64,000 nt of DNA from Ottelia alismoides (GCA_037367405.1 JAZKJV010005773.1:532189-596188); one strand, 5' to 3'. Shown: positions 20,901 through 33,528, counted from the first letter of the stretch. A program made the numbers and translations. Notes: a model not told the origin generated them from the sequence alone.

Positions 20901-22243
20901 GATGGATAGATTTCAGATAGAGCTGACTCTACAGGAGGCCTTGGAGCACATCCCTCTCTTCTAGAGATCTTTCAGAGATAGGACCAAAGTTTGGAGGAAG
21001 AGGAGGAACCACTAGTCAGAGATCCATGTGCTCACTCGTGCCACTTGCTTTACGATCAAGAACCATCTGCCAGCCAAGAGGCCAGATGCAGGAGCCTCGT
21101 ATGTCAGATGCCACATACAGGAGTAGAGGTTCGATCATACTCTATTAGACAGCGGGTCTTCGATTAACCTACTGTCGGCAGCCCAACTCAACCGCTTCGA
21201 GTTGGGCCCTCTACGACAGAGCAGGACGGTCCTTCAGTTTGTTGATCGATCTGTCAAGAGGCCGAAGGGGTTGCTGAAGGACGTTGTCGTCACGATTCAT
21301 GGCCTGAAATTCCCCGTGGACTTCGTTGTGTTGGACATGGAGATTCCTGAGTCCATGACCGATACCCCCATCATTTTAGGACGCCCGTTCTTGGCCACAG
21401 CCAAGGCAGTATCCGATCCTGATAGCGGGAAGGTATACTTCCGCGTCAAGGGCGAGAGTATATAGATAGAGATGATCGAGGATACTAGAGCCAGAGATTC
21501 AGCTTGCTCCGAGCCGACATCAGATTCAGAGCAGATGACAGAGGCAGGACGAGACATCCACCAGGACTGCAACTTTGTGATCACAGATGACGAGGCAGTT
21601 TGGGCAGAGCCAGTAGCATAGGCCATCCTCTCACCTTCAGAGTTTGTTGATGCACAGATGACAGTAGAGAAGAGCTTAGAGAGCGCACTCCTGGTCCAGG
21701 ATACATCTCAAGCAGTAGAGCCGGTTCCTGATTGTGAGGCAGATTTTTGTGATTCTGATACAGATCCCTCGGAGTCAGATTTTGACTGGGCTGAGTTTGA
21801 TGACTTGATACCGTGTCTGACTTCCATAGAGCCTACGGCTAGGAAGGAGGCTGATTCCACACAGAGTAGAGACACACCAGTAGAGCAGCCTTCGCCTGAT
21901 TCAGATTACGAGCGAGAGTTTTCATTCTCCCATGCAGATTTGGCCACATTCACTCAGACCTTACAGAGGCCAGATCCACTAGCATCGTGTTGTCCAGAGC
22001 TGAAGCCGCTTCCTTCATCGCTGAAGTATAGGTTCCTTGCAGGCGAGCCAGAGATGTACCCAGTCATTATCTCAACGGATTTTACTGGAGAGCAGGAATC
22101 TCATCTGATGGGGGTTCTTAAAAAGAACAACAAGGCGATAGGATGGAGTGTATCTGATTTCCAGGGGATAAGTCCGGCCCTGTGATCCCACCATATCTAT
22201 CTCGAGGAGGACGCGAAGCCATTGCGTGAGTTCCAGTGGCGGC
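20901..22243 (+). pseudogene. pol: pol of element D, first part: protease and RT N-terminus
   Basis: Protease motifs are present (LLDSGSSINLL near 21146, ILGRPFL near 21376). A short frame at 21202-21465 ends in TAG, and 21658-22185 carries the acidic linker and the RT start (LKYRFLAGEPEMYPVI) up to TGA 22183-22185, where A has TGC. The coding sequence is cut at 22243 by element C, within the RT segment whose A equivalent reads LREFQRRLNPN, and continues at 53730. Confidence 0.9.
22239..22243 (+). repeat. Target site duplication of element C, left copy (GCGGC)
   Basis: GCGGC here and GCAGC at 53730-53734 flank element C. They differ at one base. Removing C and one copy restores the RT reading of element A at this point. 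Confidence 0.8.
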
Positions 22244-25200
22244 TGATGTGGCCAAGATCACCGAATGACTAAGGTGAATCAGATAACTAAGGTTGTTGCG
22301 ACCTCAGTCACTCGAGAAATCGGCTCGATCAAGAAAATATAAAGTAGACCACCAAATAAAAAGATAAAACAATAAAATCAGAAAATAGCAGTCCTGGCTA
22401 TGAGATTAGCCTGGAGTAGCACCCAGGGTCAGACTCAGGGAGCATGAGTTGGCCTTGCGGCCTACGAAGTAGTCAGAAAAGAAAATAGAACAAAAACTAA
22501 TATTTTGGTGGTTTTTAATTATTTTTATATTTTTTTGGATTTTTAATAATAATGGAAAATAAGAAAAAGGAAAAACAAGGCAAACTCAACAAAGTATTTA
22601 AACACTCTAAAATGCTCCAAATAATTCAAACAAAAATATTTTTAAGTTTTTTAGGTTTTTTACTGTTTGTGGTGAATTTTTCAGATTTTTATAATTTTTA
22701 TAGATTTTTCTAAAAATCAAAGAAGGCAGAAACAGTTAACCTATTGTCCAGCCAGGCTTGAAAAATCAATTTAAAATATCAAATTGATTTGTAAAAGCCT
22801 GGTAGTATTTTTTATGAAAACTAAAAACAATAAAGAAAATTCAGAAAAAGAGTTTGTATTTTTTTGGTTTTTCTAAAATTTTTTAGAATTCTTATAAGTT
22901 TTTAAGTGTTTTTTATTTTTAAGATTTTTTTAAGTCCAAAAATAACAAAAAATGGATAGAAAATCAAACACACCAAAACTAACAAAACCTATTTTTTTAG
23001 AATTTTTAAAATAGTTTTGATATTTTTTATGATTTTCTAAATCAAATAGATGAAAAAATGATAGTTTTTGAATTTTTAAAAATATCAAAACACCTCAAAA
23101 ATGTACCAAATTTTTGGTGAAAATTTTACACAGTGGCAGGAGCCACGTATCCAATTTTCACGCGATTTGGACGTAATTTGATATTTTATTTAATTAGCAC
23201 AAGGTCTCACAGTGCACAGGGACCTATACGTAATAAAAAGTATTTGCAGGGGCTGAAAAGTAACAAATTCACAAAGTATAGGGTCCCTCGTGCAAAAAGC
23301 CCAAGTTTCCACACGCATTGCACGTGTCCAGGGCACGGAGGGACCTATATGTAATAAAAATAATCTCAAGGGATTTATAGCAACACGTGCTAAAAGCCTA
23401 GGGAACAAAATGCAAAATGTCCAGACAAATTAGCACATGTCGAATAAAACCATTCACAGGGGCATGGATGCAAATATCAAAAAGTAAACTTCATTCCATA
23501 ACACCCAGAAAGTACGAGCCCATACGATGCAATTTGTCCAATACGCACGTGACGAAGCATGTGTATCACACATGCAGGGATGAAAATGCAAATACCAGAA
23601 ATATTAAAGTCCTAAGTGCAATATGTCCAAGAGCTAAAATTTATTTGTTAAACTAAACTAAAACAACAAGAAACTACAGGGGTGCGGGTGCAATTACCCA
23701 GCCGAGGCGCGTGACGGTGCACGTGAGGTGCCAGATGTCGAGGCAGGGTTTGTTGTGGATGTGCGGCTGTGGTGCAGTCGCCTGGAGGATCCAACGGTGG
23801 ACGCGATCGGGCGAACGTGGGCGACGCGTGTCCATCAGACCACGATCTGACGGTCTGACACCACAGCGGATGGACGGTGAAGATGCGATCTGGAGCGACG
23901 AGGGAATCCGACGGCTGGCGATGTATGAGGAAGAACTCCTCCTGGCTGAGGTTCCCCGACTCGCTAGAGAAGATCCAGCAAGCCGATGAACAATCGGGGA
24001 GGATGGTCCTGCTCGCGATGGTTGTCCGCGTCGGGTGGTCACCTCCGATGAAGCTTCCAACGGTTGGATCGTCCGGCGAGGGGCGAGCAACCTAGAGAAG
24101 CTCCGGCGAAGGTCTGAAAGCTCGGCCAAGGGGGGTAGCTGCACTTTATTCTCCTGCAACGAAAAGGTCATGCTCGGAGGAGTGCTCCGGCGGGGGTTAT
24201 TCGCAAAGGCGATGAAAGAAGCGACGTGGGAGGCGGGAAAAGGCTCCGGCGAAGGCGGCGGAAGGATCCCAGCTCGATCCTGGCTCGAGTGGCCAAAACC
24301 GAGATGATCAGATCGTGGAGGAAGGATGGCGATGAGTCGGCGAGGGTATCGGTATGGGTAGGGGGACTCGCGGAGCTCCGGCCACTAGGGCGGAGCTGGC
24401 GGAGCTAAAAGACGAAAATTGAAATGGACGGTGAAAGGGAAGCTATCGGGTTTACCTGATGATGGGAGCCGACTGGGAATGAGCTCAGGAAGCTCTGGGT
24501 CGTAGCCTCAAAGGGTCGTCGGAACCCGAGGCTCGGGCGCACCTCGCGGCGGCACACGGCGGCAGACATCGCCGGATCAGTGGCTAACGACGTCCTCTCC
24601 TCTCTGTGACACCACCCTCGCAAAGCTGTCACTCAAAGGAAGGGGATGGAGGTCCTGGGACAAAGGAGCAGTGCCAAAGATTAGTGAAAAGGTGTGGCGG
24701 AGGTGTCTTATGTACTGCTACGGGTCCGAGAAGAAGGAGGTCGGGCGAGTCGGTCGGAGCTCGGATCCCTAGGTAGAAGATCGGGCGAGGGTCTTGGATA
24801 TGTCTAATGTAATTAGGACCCTGGGTTTAGGCGAATGGAGGTCGAGTTAGACGGGGAAAAATGGGAGAAGTCGACTCGGTCGCGAGATCCGCAGCGGAAG
24901 AGGTCCGCGGGGGAGAGTTGACCGGGGGTCAACAATCCCCCGTGGACCAATGGGAGGCCTCCATTGGAAATTACTTTGAAAATTAAAAATAAAATAGTAA
25001 ATGGGATTATTTCGAAAAACTTAAAACATGAAAAATGTTTGTTTATTTTTAATTATTTTTTTGTGATTTTATTTATTTTTTTGAAAAATAATTTACGTAT
25101 TTACAGAATATTATTATTATATACATGTATATACATATGTATTTTTTATTTTTGATTTTTAAGTATTTATTTTTATACAATTTATTCTAATTTTATATTT

Positions 25201-25696
25201 TCTTTATCTATAGAATGAAATTTGGAATAAAAGGGTATTTTTATTTTTTTTTTATTATTTAATTACATAGGTTAAATAAATACTTTTATTTACATATATA
25301 CATGGTATATATACAAGGTGGATTTGGATTTTTATTTTATTTCTTTTTATTTTATTTTTTTTCTACTTTTTATTTTATTTATTTACACCATGAAATGTGG
25401 AATGTGAAAATATTTTTGTTGCATTTTAATTATTTATTTACAATAAGAAAATAAATAGATATATTATTCTATATACATGGTCTATGTACAATGATGAAGG
25501 GAATTTATATTTTTCCTTTATTTTCTCCATTTTTATTTTAATTTTATATTTACAAATATATATATAAATAAATACACATTTTTATTTTGAATAATAGGGA
25601 AATAATTTTTTTTTACACAGGTATATGTACACACACTTGAGCTTCCTTATCTCTCTCTACTTCAATTCTTTTGCGGCCAGGCCCATGCTGAGCCCT
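22244..25696 (-). repeat. 3' LTR of element C, larger fragment
   Basis: Minus-strand LTR ending ...GGCCACATCA (plus-strand TGATGTGGCC at 22244). It aligns with 50049 onward. It carries the W-box palindrome at 24909-24941, a candidate intron 24154-24455 (CAG|GTAAAC to GCAG), the spaced FTAG-type repeat motifs described for the B and D LTRs (about 23200-23700, reversed), and the U5 hairpins near 22290 and 22460. It breaks at 25696, where B inserted; the remaining 5' end is at 38653-38874. Confidence 0.93.
25692..25696 (+). repeat. Target site duplication of element B, left copy (GCCCT)
   Basis: GCCCT is repeated exactly at 38653-38657. The joined C LTR then reads TGAGCCCTCCCTTGGG, as in the unbroken 5' LTR of C near 53505. 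Confidence 0.95.
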
Positions 25697-28600
25697 TGAT
25701 GAATACCCATTCATCACTTTTTATTCTTTTATTTTAGCTACAAAACCTTTGCCAAACACATGTAGATATATGTAAATATTAATAATTAGCAAATAGCATG
25801 CATTGTGTAAAAATAAATAATTAGCATGTTTTTGTGCATTAATAAAAGAATAAAGAAATAAAAGAAAAAGAGGGAGATATTTAGAATAAATACTGAGCGA
25901 CCTAATCCCAAGGGAGGGCTCAGTATGGGCCTGACCGCATAAAAACCAAAGTAGAGGGAGATAAGGAAGCTCATGTGTGTACATATATACCTATGAATAA
26001 ATAAAAGTATTTTCCTATAAATAAAAATAAAAATGGATTTGTATTTATTTGTAAATATGTGTACATATTAAATTAAAATAAAATTGCGAAAAATAAAAAG
26101 AAATAAAATTCATCCCTTATTGTATATATTCACCATGTACATAGAACCCTTTATCTATTTATTTATCCCTATAAATAAATAAATTAAAATCCAACAAAAA
26201 TGTGTACATATTATATATTTCATAGTGTAAATAAATAAAATAAAAACCATAAAAATAAAATAAAAAGAAATAAAAATAAAATCAAAACCAATATTATACA
26301 TATACCATATATGTATATAAATAAAAGTAATTATTTTACCCTTGTACATAAATAATGAAAATAAAATAAAAATATCATAATATTCCAAATTTTATCCTAT
26401 AAATAAATAAAATATAAAATTGGAATAAAAATGTACAAAAATAATTAAAATACTTAATTTTAATTTCAAAAAAATAAATAAAAATCATAAAAAATAGTTT
26501 ATAAATAAATAAAAAAATTTTATGTTTTAACTTTTTCCTAATTCGGCCATTTACTATTTTATATTTCATTTCCAAATCTTTATTACATGGTCGCTCCTGA
26601 TTGGTCCACGGGGGATGTTGACCCCCGGTCAACTCCCCCTGGACCACAGACCCGCGGATCATGTGCGCCCGACCCGATTTCTCTGAATTACTGCACCTCG
26701 ATCCGACCGCCAAATCTCGAAACTCCGGGCTCCATTTGTTCCTTGATCATCCTAGATCCTCGCTCGGGGTAGGTTATGGGGATCCGTGCTCCGAAATCCA
26801 TGCCCAACCATCCTCTAGCCGGACCCCTAGCCATATTTAACATCTCCTCCGCTGCACGATTCACTCATCTTTGGTCCTCCCCCTCGACTCCAAGGAGCTA
26901 CTCCACCTCGCCTGAGTGACAGCTGTGCGAGAGGTAGTGGAAGCGAGGCACGAGCAGCTGGGAAACCTCTGATCCGGCAGCTTTCGCCGCCGTGCGCCGC
27001 TGCGAGCGCGCTCAGCCTCGGGACTCGACTCCCCCTTGAGGCAATGACCCTCGGAGCTCCAGCAGCTCCAGCCCAGTTAATCTCCTCCGCAAGGTAGGTA
27101 GTTTAGCTTAATTTCGTGTTTCCCCCAATTTGCTCTGCTACCATCACCGCCCAAATCAGCCCGCTCCGTCCAACCATTTGCCATCCCGACCACGCCTCCA
27201 CCTTCTCCATATTCCTCCGCAACTTCTTCACCCATCCACCCCCCCGTCTCGTCCCGGAGCAGGTCCTTCGTCCTCCGCCGCCACCGCTTCGCCGGAAGGA
27301 CGCCACACCGCCTCATCCTTCATCTCCCACGTGCGCTAACGGGTCGAGGCAGTTTGCCCTCGACCCCTCTTTCTTCCTGTGCAGATCAGAACGTAAGGAG
27401 TGCCTCATCTGGAGGTCGACAGCTCAGGCACAGGAGCTCGGCTCCACCGACGTCGCCAGAGCTCCTCGGAGCTCCCCAGCGCCATCGGAGGGGCTGAATT
27501 GCTGCGGACCATCGAGGCGACTCTTCTCCACATCTTAGCAGCAGCATAGGAGGACCCCAGCGCGCGCACGAGTCCGACGAAACTTGCCGGTGACGAGTTC
27601 TTGGAGCATCCTCCGTGTCCGTCCGATCGCACCCCCTCGCTCTAGATTAGTTCTGAGCCGTCCCTTTGAGGAGCAGCTGACACCGTTAGATGCGATCTGG
27701 ACTGTCTCAGTCAGCCAGGGTTCAACCACCGCCAGCAACCGTCAGATCCACCACGTGGCTAACCCTGGAGCGTTCATCGGCTGAAGAGAAGCCATCGTTC
27801 CTCAACCGCTGGATCTCCCACGTGGCTTCATCACCGGCGTCTGCTTAAATAAAGGGGTAAATTGTTCTTAGGCCCTTTAGTTTTTAGCTGTTACTTTTTA
27901 GTACTGTAAATATTTTGTCCCGTGTTTTTATTTTGTAAAAAATTCATCGAGGACATTCTACTTTTCTGTATTTGCTATTTAGTCCCTGTCTGTGGTGTCC
28001 ACGTGCTTCGACACGTGAGGACTTGGTGAAATTGCATTATATTCCTTGCATTTCTGGCATGTTAATGTTTACATCTTTCTAAATAGGAATTACATTCTAG
28101 TACCTCCAGGCCTGGATCACGTGTGCCCCACGTGGTCTTCTGAGATTTTTGCAATTAAGGGCCCAGGGTTTTCTGTAATGTTATCTATTGGCCCCAAGAC
28201 TTATTTTTCTTGCGATTAGGTCCCTGTGCACTGGGTGTCTGTTTTTTATTTTAATAAAATATCAAATTCAACCCAAATTGAGTGAAAATTGGATACGTGG
28301 CTCCTGCCACTGTGTAAAATTTTCCCTAATTTTTGGGTACAATTTTGAGTGTTTTATTATTTTTAGAAATTCAAAAACCTATATTTTTCTGACTGTTCAG
28401 ATTTAAAATTCAAAAAAAAATATAAAAACCTTTTTAAAAATTCTAAAAAATTTAGATTTTGTTTGTTTTGGGTGTTTGATTTTCTGACCATTTTTGGTCA
28501 TTTTTGGATTCATAAAAATTATAAAAATTGAAAAAACTAGAAAATCTTATAAAAATTCTAATAATTCATAGAAAATCCCAAAAATAATAAACTCTTTCTC

Positions 28601-29193
28601 TTATTTTTCCTTTTTGTTTCTATTTTCTGGAAAAATATCTCCAGGGCTTGAAAAGACCATTTAGTATTTTCAATTGGTTTTTGAAGCCTGGCTGGACAGT
28701 TTTCATTGGTTTTTGTCTTATTTCATTTTTATAAAATTCCATAAAAATCAAAAAATTATCAAAAATTCAACAAAAAAAGTAAAAAATATAAAAATCCTAA
28801 TATATTTTTGTTTGAATTTTTGGACCTTTTTAGAGTAATTAAATAATTGCTTGAATTTGTGTGTTTTCCTTGTTTTATTATTTTCTTTATAATTAAAATT
28901 TCCAAAAAAATATAAAAATATTAAAAATCCACCAAAAATTCCTTGTTTTTATTTTTCTTTATTTTAGACTACTTCGTAGGCCGTATGGCCAATCCGTGCT
29001 CCCTGAGTCCGACCCTGGGTGCTATACCAGGTTAATCTCATAGCGAGACCGCTATTTCGATTTTTTTTATCGTGTTTCGATCTTTATTTGGTGGTCTGAT
29101 CTTTTTCTTGATTGAGCTTTGAGTCCCGAGTGATTGAGGTCACAACGACCTTAGTGACACCTGATTTACCTCGTTTGTTCGGGCGGCTCATCA
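25697..29193 (+). repeat. 5' LTR of element B (3497 bp)
   Basis: It starts TGATGAATACCC and ends GGCTCATCA. The AT-rich U3 runs to about 26590, then the W-box palindrome (26610-26639), TATA (26834), a candidate intron 27094-27384 with the GGTCGAGG stem-loop before the acceptor, six spaced TTTAGTCCCT-like motifs (27884-28225), and the U5 hairpins near 28975, 29024 and 29131. Confidence 0.95.
26834..26840 (+). promoter_or_regulatory. TATA box of the element B 5' LTR
   Basis: TATTTAA in the context CCCTAGCCATATTTAAC. The 3' LTR has the same element at 36288-36294. Confidence 0.55.
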
Positions 29194-29196
29194 GAA

Positions 29197-29214
29197 TGGC
29201 GCCATTGCCGGGGA
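29197..29214 (+). other. Primer binding site of element B
   Basis: TGGCGCCATTGCCGGGGA starts 3 bp after the LTR, with one mismatch to the tRNA-Asp complement. Confidence 0.88.
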
Positions 29215-30764
29215 GCACGGCTTAGTAGTCGATTTCTTTTTCTTTTTATTTTGTTTTTATTTTCGCGGCTTTCTGCGGCTTTTTCTTCATCTGCGACTTT
29301 TCGCGTCTTTTTATTTTTCTTTTCATTTTCTTTTATTTTTATTTCTTTTCTTTTATTTTTGTTTTTGTTTGTTTTTGTTTGTTTATTTTTATTTTCATTT
29401 TTGCACATATATCCTGTTTCCTTTTATTTTATTTTATTTGCTTTATTTTTATCTGGTTTGACACTCTTCTGTTTTCTTGCAAGGGCACGAGGACCGAGGA
29501 GGCGCCTTTCGAGGAGTCGGCGCAACTGCGGCTACCGGAGGTGGCTCCCTTCTACACGGAGCCATAGGAGAGCGCGAGGAGACAGCCGAGTGCGGGAGCT
29601 TAGATTAGTGTAGCTATAGTTTAGATTTTATTTTCTGCATTATTTGAACTAATGTAATAATACAGGACAGTAGGACACTCAACATGACTTTTGAGACTTT
29701 CGGGGTCTGTTTCGCCGAGCATCGGTGTGCTTGGGGGACCCCTCGGTTTTTACGCGGCTTTCTTCGCGGTTTTGATTTCTTTTCTGTCTATTCGATTTCT
29801 CACGGTTTTGAGCCCCTAGCCATAGGATTTTCTGCTTGACTGTGACGTAATAATCAGGATCCACACACCGTAATACTTTTGCCTATACCTATAGATAGAT
29901 AATTGGACCAATAATAAAAAGATTAATAAAATTGTCGATCTACTACCTTCGAGCCTACGTGCCATAGCCCACCCTACCAAGCACTGCTCCTGAACTCGAT
30001 TTCTCGATAGGAGGAGGGGTGGACCGAGATCGAACTCTTGGATTGGAGGCTGGTGGTCGACTACACGTTCTTTCGAGTTGAACTGCTGCTTAGGGCTCGG
30101 ATTTCCTCCTGCACCATTTAGGTAGTTTATTTCAGTCTTTAAATTCTACGCGGATCATCTTGCATGTAGACTGCTGGAGTCAGGTACGCATCTCTTACTC
30201 TGCATGCATAATTGATTTTCTCGCACATCGGCTTTTTCGACTTCTCCCCCCTGATTTTTGGACTTAATAACCAGAAGAACCGAAAAATTCGTTAGGTGAT
30301 TTCTTTTTATTTGAAAAATACCTAAAAATAAAACAATAAAATCGGGACTGCTAATCACACTTGATCTAAAAGACACCTCACTGAAAATTTGTCTTGGGGA
30401 GAGCGACCCCCTCCTTGTTTGGTTTGGATGAGCGAGAGAGTGACCCGCACCTTAGGATAGAGCCATATCCGATTTTTCTCGACTGATTATCGTCTTTCTG
30501 TACGGGACATTCGGTTGAGAAATATTTGGATTCCTATTGAGCTCACGTAATTGCTCTGAAAGACTGAATGATCACCTAAAATAAAATCGACAAGATAATT
30601 GACAAATCCCTTTGGGTCTTCAGCTCGTGTGCGTAGGTGAATCGGGGGTTTGCTTTTTCATCTGGTGTGATTTCCAGATCCCTTCGGCCCTTTCCCCCTT
30701 CTTCTCTATCCATCTGTCCCCCACTCACCCTCCCTTCAGTCTTCTTCTTCTCCTTCTCCACTGG
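29215..30764 (+). other. 5' leader of element B
   Basis: It matches the leaders of A, C and D. The two-tier hairpin is at 29702-29742, with a G-T wobble replacing one pair of A's stem. A candidate intron runs from CAG|GTACGC at 30184 to TTTCCAG at 30677, 87 nt before the gag ATG. No gene is visible. Confidence 0.6.
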
Positions 30765-32741
30765 ATGATGGATCCCCCTCACTTAGAGCCGACTCTTGCG
30801 CCTTTTTCTTCACTATCTAACCATCAGTCCAGTCCACCTTCTAGGGAGGTCGGATCTCCGACCAACCTCCCTCTCCCTCCCTCCCATCCCGTTCACTACT
30901 CTGGGCGTGCTGCGCTAGACGTCTGCGGAGATCAGATAGAGCAGATGCGAGACCCGGACGATGCCGTTGCTGAGTTGAGAGTGCACTCCGTTCGTGATCA
31001 CAGAGAGCAGAGGAGATCATCAGATAGATCCTATCCCAGATGGATGGAAGAGCAGATAGGACAGGGAGCTCAGTCAGCTTCTACATTACGTCCATTCATC
31101 TTGGATTTGGATTACATTCAGAGACTGCCGACATTTTTAGGGGAGGCGCACGAGGAGCCTTATCTTCACCTGTCCGCATTCGAGGAGTTTTGCAGAGCAT
31201 GGATCTATTCAGATATCACTACAGAAGAGTTGATGAGAAGGACATTCCCATTCACACTTCAGGACAGAGCCATGACATGGCACCGACGATTGGGGAGGAC
31301 ATTCGATACGTGGGGAGATCTACGTCGAGAGTTCCTACAGAGATACTTTCCCCAGCGTAGAGCAGAGTTTATGCGGTCTTTGATCATCGAGTTTTCAATT
31401 GACCCCCAAGAGCCACTGAATGAGGCATGGCTGAGGTTTCTTGACCTCTTGAGGAGATTTCCAGACCACGGACATCCACTGACAGACCTGATTGAGATCT
31501 CCATGCGGGGGATGACCGCAGAGCAGATAGCACTGGTGATTACCACATGTGGCGGTTCACACCGCAGTTCCGACATTCACTTACTGGATACCATCTCGAG
31601 TCTACTCTCACAGCGATCTTCTTCACGAGATGCCGTAGTCGGGACAACACATGAGGATGATGCAGTACCAGTGTGGTGTGTCGCATTACATGAGGATCCA
31701 GTTTCTACACACCAGCCTGAGGACATGGATACTCCAACACCACGGAGTATAGAGGAGTTGATTGCGATAGCAGAGGTTCGGACCCAGAGTCTTCTCGAGT
31801 TCCTGTTGGTTTTCCAACTGGAGTTCGAGCCAACCCCAGAGCTCCCAGTTGACGAGTCTTGGATATCAGATTTTCTGATATTCCAGGAGCCGGAGGAGCC
31901 CCCGCTACTACAGCCATTGAGTCAGACACTTCAGTGTCCAGTCCCAGAGGAGTCAGCTTCTTTTTTGCAGAAATACTTCTCGGAGTTTGACAGTTACCAC
32001 GACTCAGCCCAGCAGCTACAGTTCGATATGGGACACCACTTTGAGAGTATAGACACAGAGAGTCCCGTATTCGAGCCTTTTGTCCTCCACTTTGATGAGA
32101 TAGACACACTTGCTGAGGACCAGTTGGCAGCCAGCATTGTCGCAGAGCGAGGATCAGCCACAGACACTTTGCCAGCCTCCACGGTGTTGACCAATACCTT
32201 CTCCTGCTTCCAGATTGCCGAGAGCCACATTTCCGATGATGATGCAGCCTGGTGCACCGAGTGGATACTTTACAGCAGCGCAGATGCCCATCTAGATCCT
32301 GATCCTCTCTTACTCACCTCTGATCTCGCATTTCTCCCCGAGGGTTATCTGCGGGAGGATGCCGCACACGATGACTACTCAGTTTCACCTTCTGAGAGTG
32401 TTTCCAATCTGACGGAGCACGAAACCGAGTCTTTTGATCATTCTGATTCTGAGTCTTCTCACCTCGACGACCCTCGCGAGGGTGAGCCTATCCTTGAGAT
32501 ATTCGATTATCTGCACGATTTGCTTCTATTTCATGCATCGGATATCAGTCTTCTTAGAGAGTCTCCCGATCCTACTTGCCCACACTTCTTCGAGACATTG
32601 ATTGACGTGGAGGATTCCATGACTGATCCTTCCTTCTCCACGTTTGATTTCTTCGGCTCTACACTTCCACTCCAGTATGATCTAGAGTCGACGATTTCTT
32701 TTGTGCTACCGGATCCCGATCACTTACTTCCATATCCCTAA
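30765..32741 (+). CDS. gag: Intact gag-type polyprotein of element B, 658 aa
   Basis: The start is ATG 30765; a second ATG follows directly at 30768. The frame is also open upstream, but without an ATG. Residues about 110-280 form the retrotransposon capsid core: PTFLGEAHEEPYLHLSAFEE, then RTFPFTLQDRAMTWHRRLG, WGDLRREFLQRYFP and LNEAWLRFLDLLRRFPDHG, ending near CGGSH. The site that carries a TAG in A, C and D is sense here (SDITTEELMRRTF). The C-terminal half is strongly acidic and Ser/Asp/Glu-rich (for example DHSDSESSHLDDPREGE). It has no Cys-His zinc knuckle and no protease or RT motif. Its style resembles the acidic linker between protease and RT in A, but I cannot show homology. It probably assembles particles, with pol enzymes from other copies. 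Confidence 0.9.
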   Translation: MMDPPHLEPTLAPFSSLSNHQSSPPSREVGSPTNLPLPPSHPVHYSGRAALDVCGDQIEQMRDPDDAVAELRVHSVRDHREQRRSSDRSYPRWMEEQIGQGAQSASTLRPFILDLDYIQRLPTFLGEAHEEPYLHLSAFEEFCRAWIYSDITTEELMRRTFPFTLQDRAMTWHRRLGRTFDTWGDLRREFLQRYFPQRRAEFMRSLIIEFSIDPQEPLNEAWLRFLDLLRRFPDHGHPLTDLIEISMRGMTAEQIALVITTCGGSHRSSDIHLLDTISSLLSQRSSSRDAVVGTTHEDDAVPVWCVALHEDPVSTHQPEDMDTPTPRSIEELIAIAEVRTQSLLEFLLVFQLEFEPTPELPVDESWISDFLIFQEPEEPPLLQPLSQTLQCPVPEESASFLQKYFSEFDSYHDSAQQLQFDMGHHFESIDTESPVFEPFVLHFDEIDTLAEDQLAASIVAERGSATDTLPASTVLTNTFSCFQIAESHISDDDAAWCTEWILYSSADAHLDPDPLLLTSDLAFLPEGYLREDAAHDDYSVSPSESVSNLTEHETESFDHSDSESSHLDDPREGEPILEIFDYLHDLLLFHASDISLLRESPDPTCPHFFETLIDVEDSMTDPSFSTFDFFGSTLPLQYDLESTISFVLPDPDHLLPYP

Positions 32742-33038
32742 CCGGTAGCAGACACCCGCTTGATTGCATACCTGGGTGTTAATCTTTACACTTTTGAGTT
32801 CGTCGTTGTTCTCATACCGAGACTGCGACGACATTAAGGCATTCGCCTTACCGATGACGTCCTGAACCTTGACACGGCTTTATCCTAGCCTTTGCGCCTA
32901 ACTAGGGGCGTAAAATCTAGCGCTTGTTGGGAGGCACCTCAACATTGTACTCTTTTGTATATACGTGTTTCCTCTTACTTTGATCTTTCTTTCTTCCGCT
33001 CTTCTTTTCACCCCAGGTCTCGCTTAGGATTATCTTTG
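32742..33038 (+). other. Spacer between gag and the hairpin array in element B
   Basis: This non-coding stretch is not found in A, C or D. It contains GCGCTTGTTGGGAGGCACC near 32921, like a short motif I associate with the region after coding sequence in Athila-type elements. It may be all that remains of a replaced pol end. Confidence 0.45.
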
Positions 33039-33528
33039 CTATACTTAGGATATTCCTCATCCTAAGTATAGGGGGGTGGAAACACCGGGTTGTTCATATC
33101 GTTCTGTTTCATCACTTCTGTCGTTGCCTATACTTAAGGATTCTTCACCTTAAGTATAGGGGGAGTGATGCCCTCTACCTTGTACATATTTGTTGAATTT
33201 CTTCGTGTCTTGCTACCCCTGTTTTTGCTGCCTATACTTAGGGATATTTTACCCTAAGTATAGCGGGGGTAGACCCTATACATTCTCCACTCGGTTTTCC
33301 CTTCGTGTACAGCCTGCTATACTTAGGATTATTTGATCCTAAGTATAGGGGGAAAAGCCGAGACTCTCTTGATTACTATTCATTCATCTTCGTATATAGC
33401 CTTCCTTTTCACTTCCCTATACTAAGCACGAGTTATGTCTTCTTCATAGCTCTTGACTCTGAGGACATTGTTCGAGCTAAGTATAGGGGGGTGTGTATAT
33501 ATTTCATATATATTTAGCCATAACTCGT
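33039..33528 (+). other. 3' hairpin array and pseudoknot-like segment of element B
   Basis: Four inverted repeats with CTATACTTA.../...TAAGTATAG arms and G runs lie at 33039-33076, 33128-33163, 33232-33269 and 33317-33352, one more than in A. The interleaved block follows: a 33415-33427, b ACGAGTTATG 33428-33437, a' 33475-33490, b' CATAACTCGT 33519-33528. Confidence 0.85.

Larger units (their letters stand above)
13728..22243 (+). mobile_element. Element D, left fragment: LTR remainder, leader, gag, protease, RT start
   Basis: D is the host into which A and C inserted. This fragment runs from the A insertion site in its 5' LTR to the C insertion site in its RT gene. The break at 22243 falls after TTCCAGTGGCGGC, and the same reading resumes at 53730 with GCAGCTGAACC; element A reads without a break there (about 5800-5815). 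Confidence 0.92.

Noticed and set aside
31705..32109. Minus-strand ORF of 134 codons opposite the B gag
   Set aside because: It is a shadow of the gag reading frame; the plus-strand protein has the capsid motifs.
33039..33528. CRISPR-like repeat array
   Set aside because: The repeats are inverted pairs with short loops and irregular spacing in a plant retrotransposon, not direct repeats with unique spacers.
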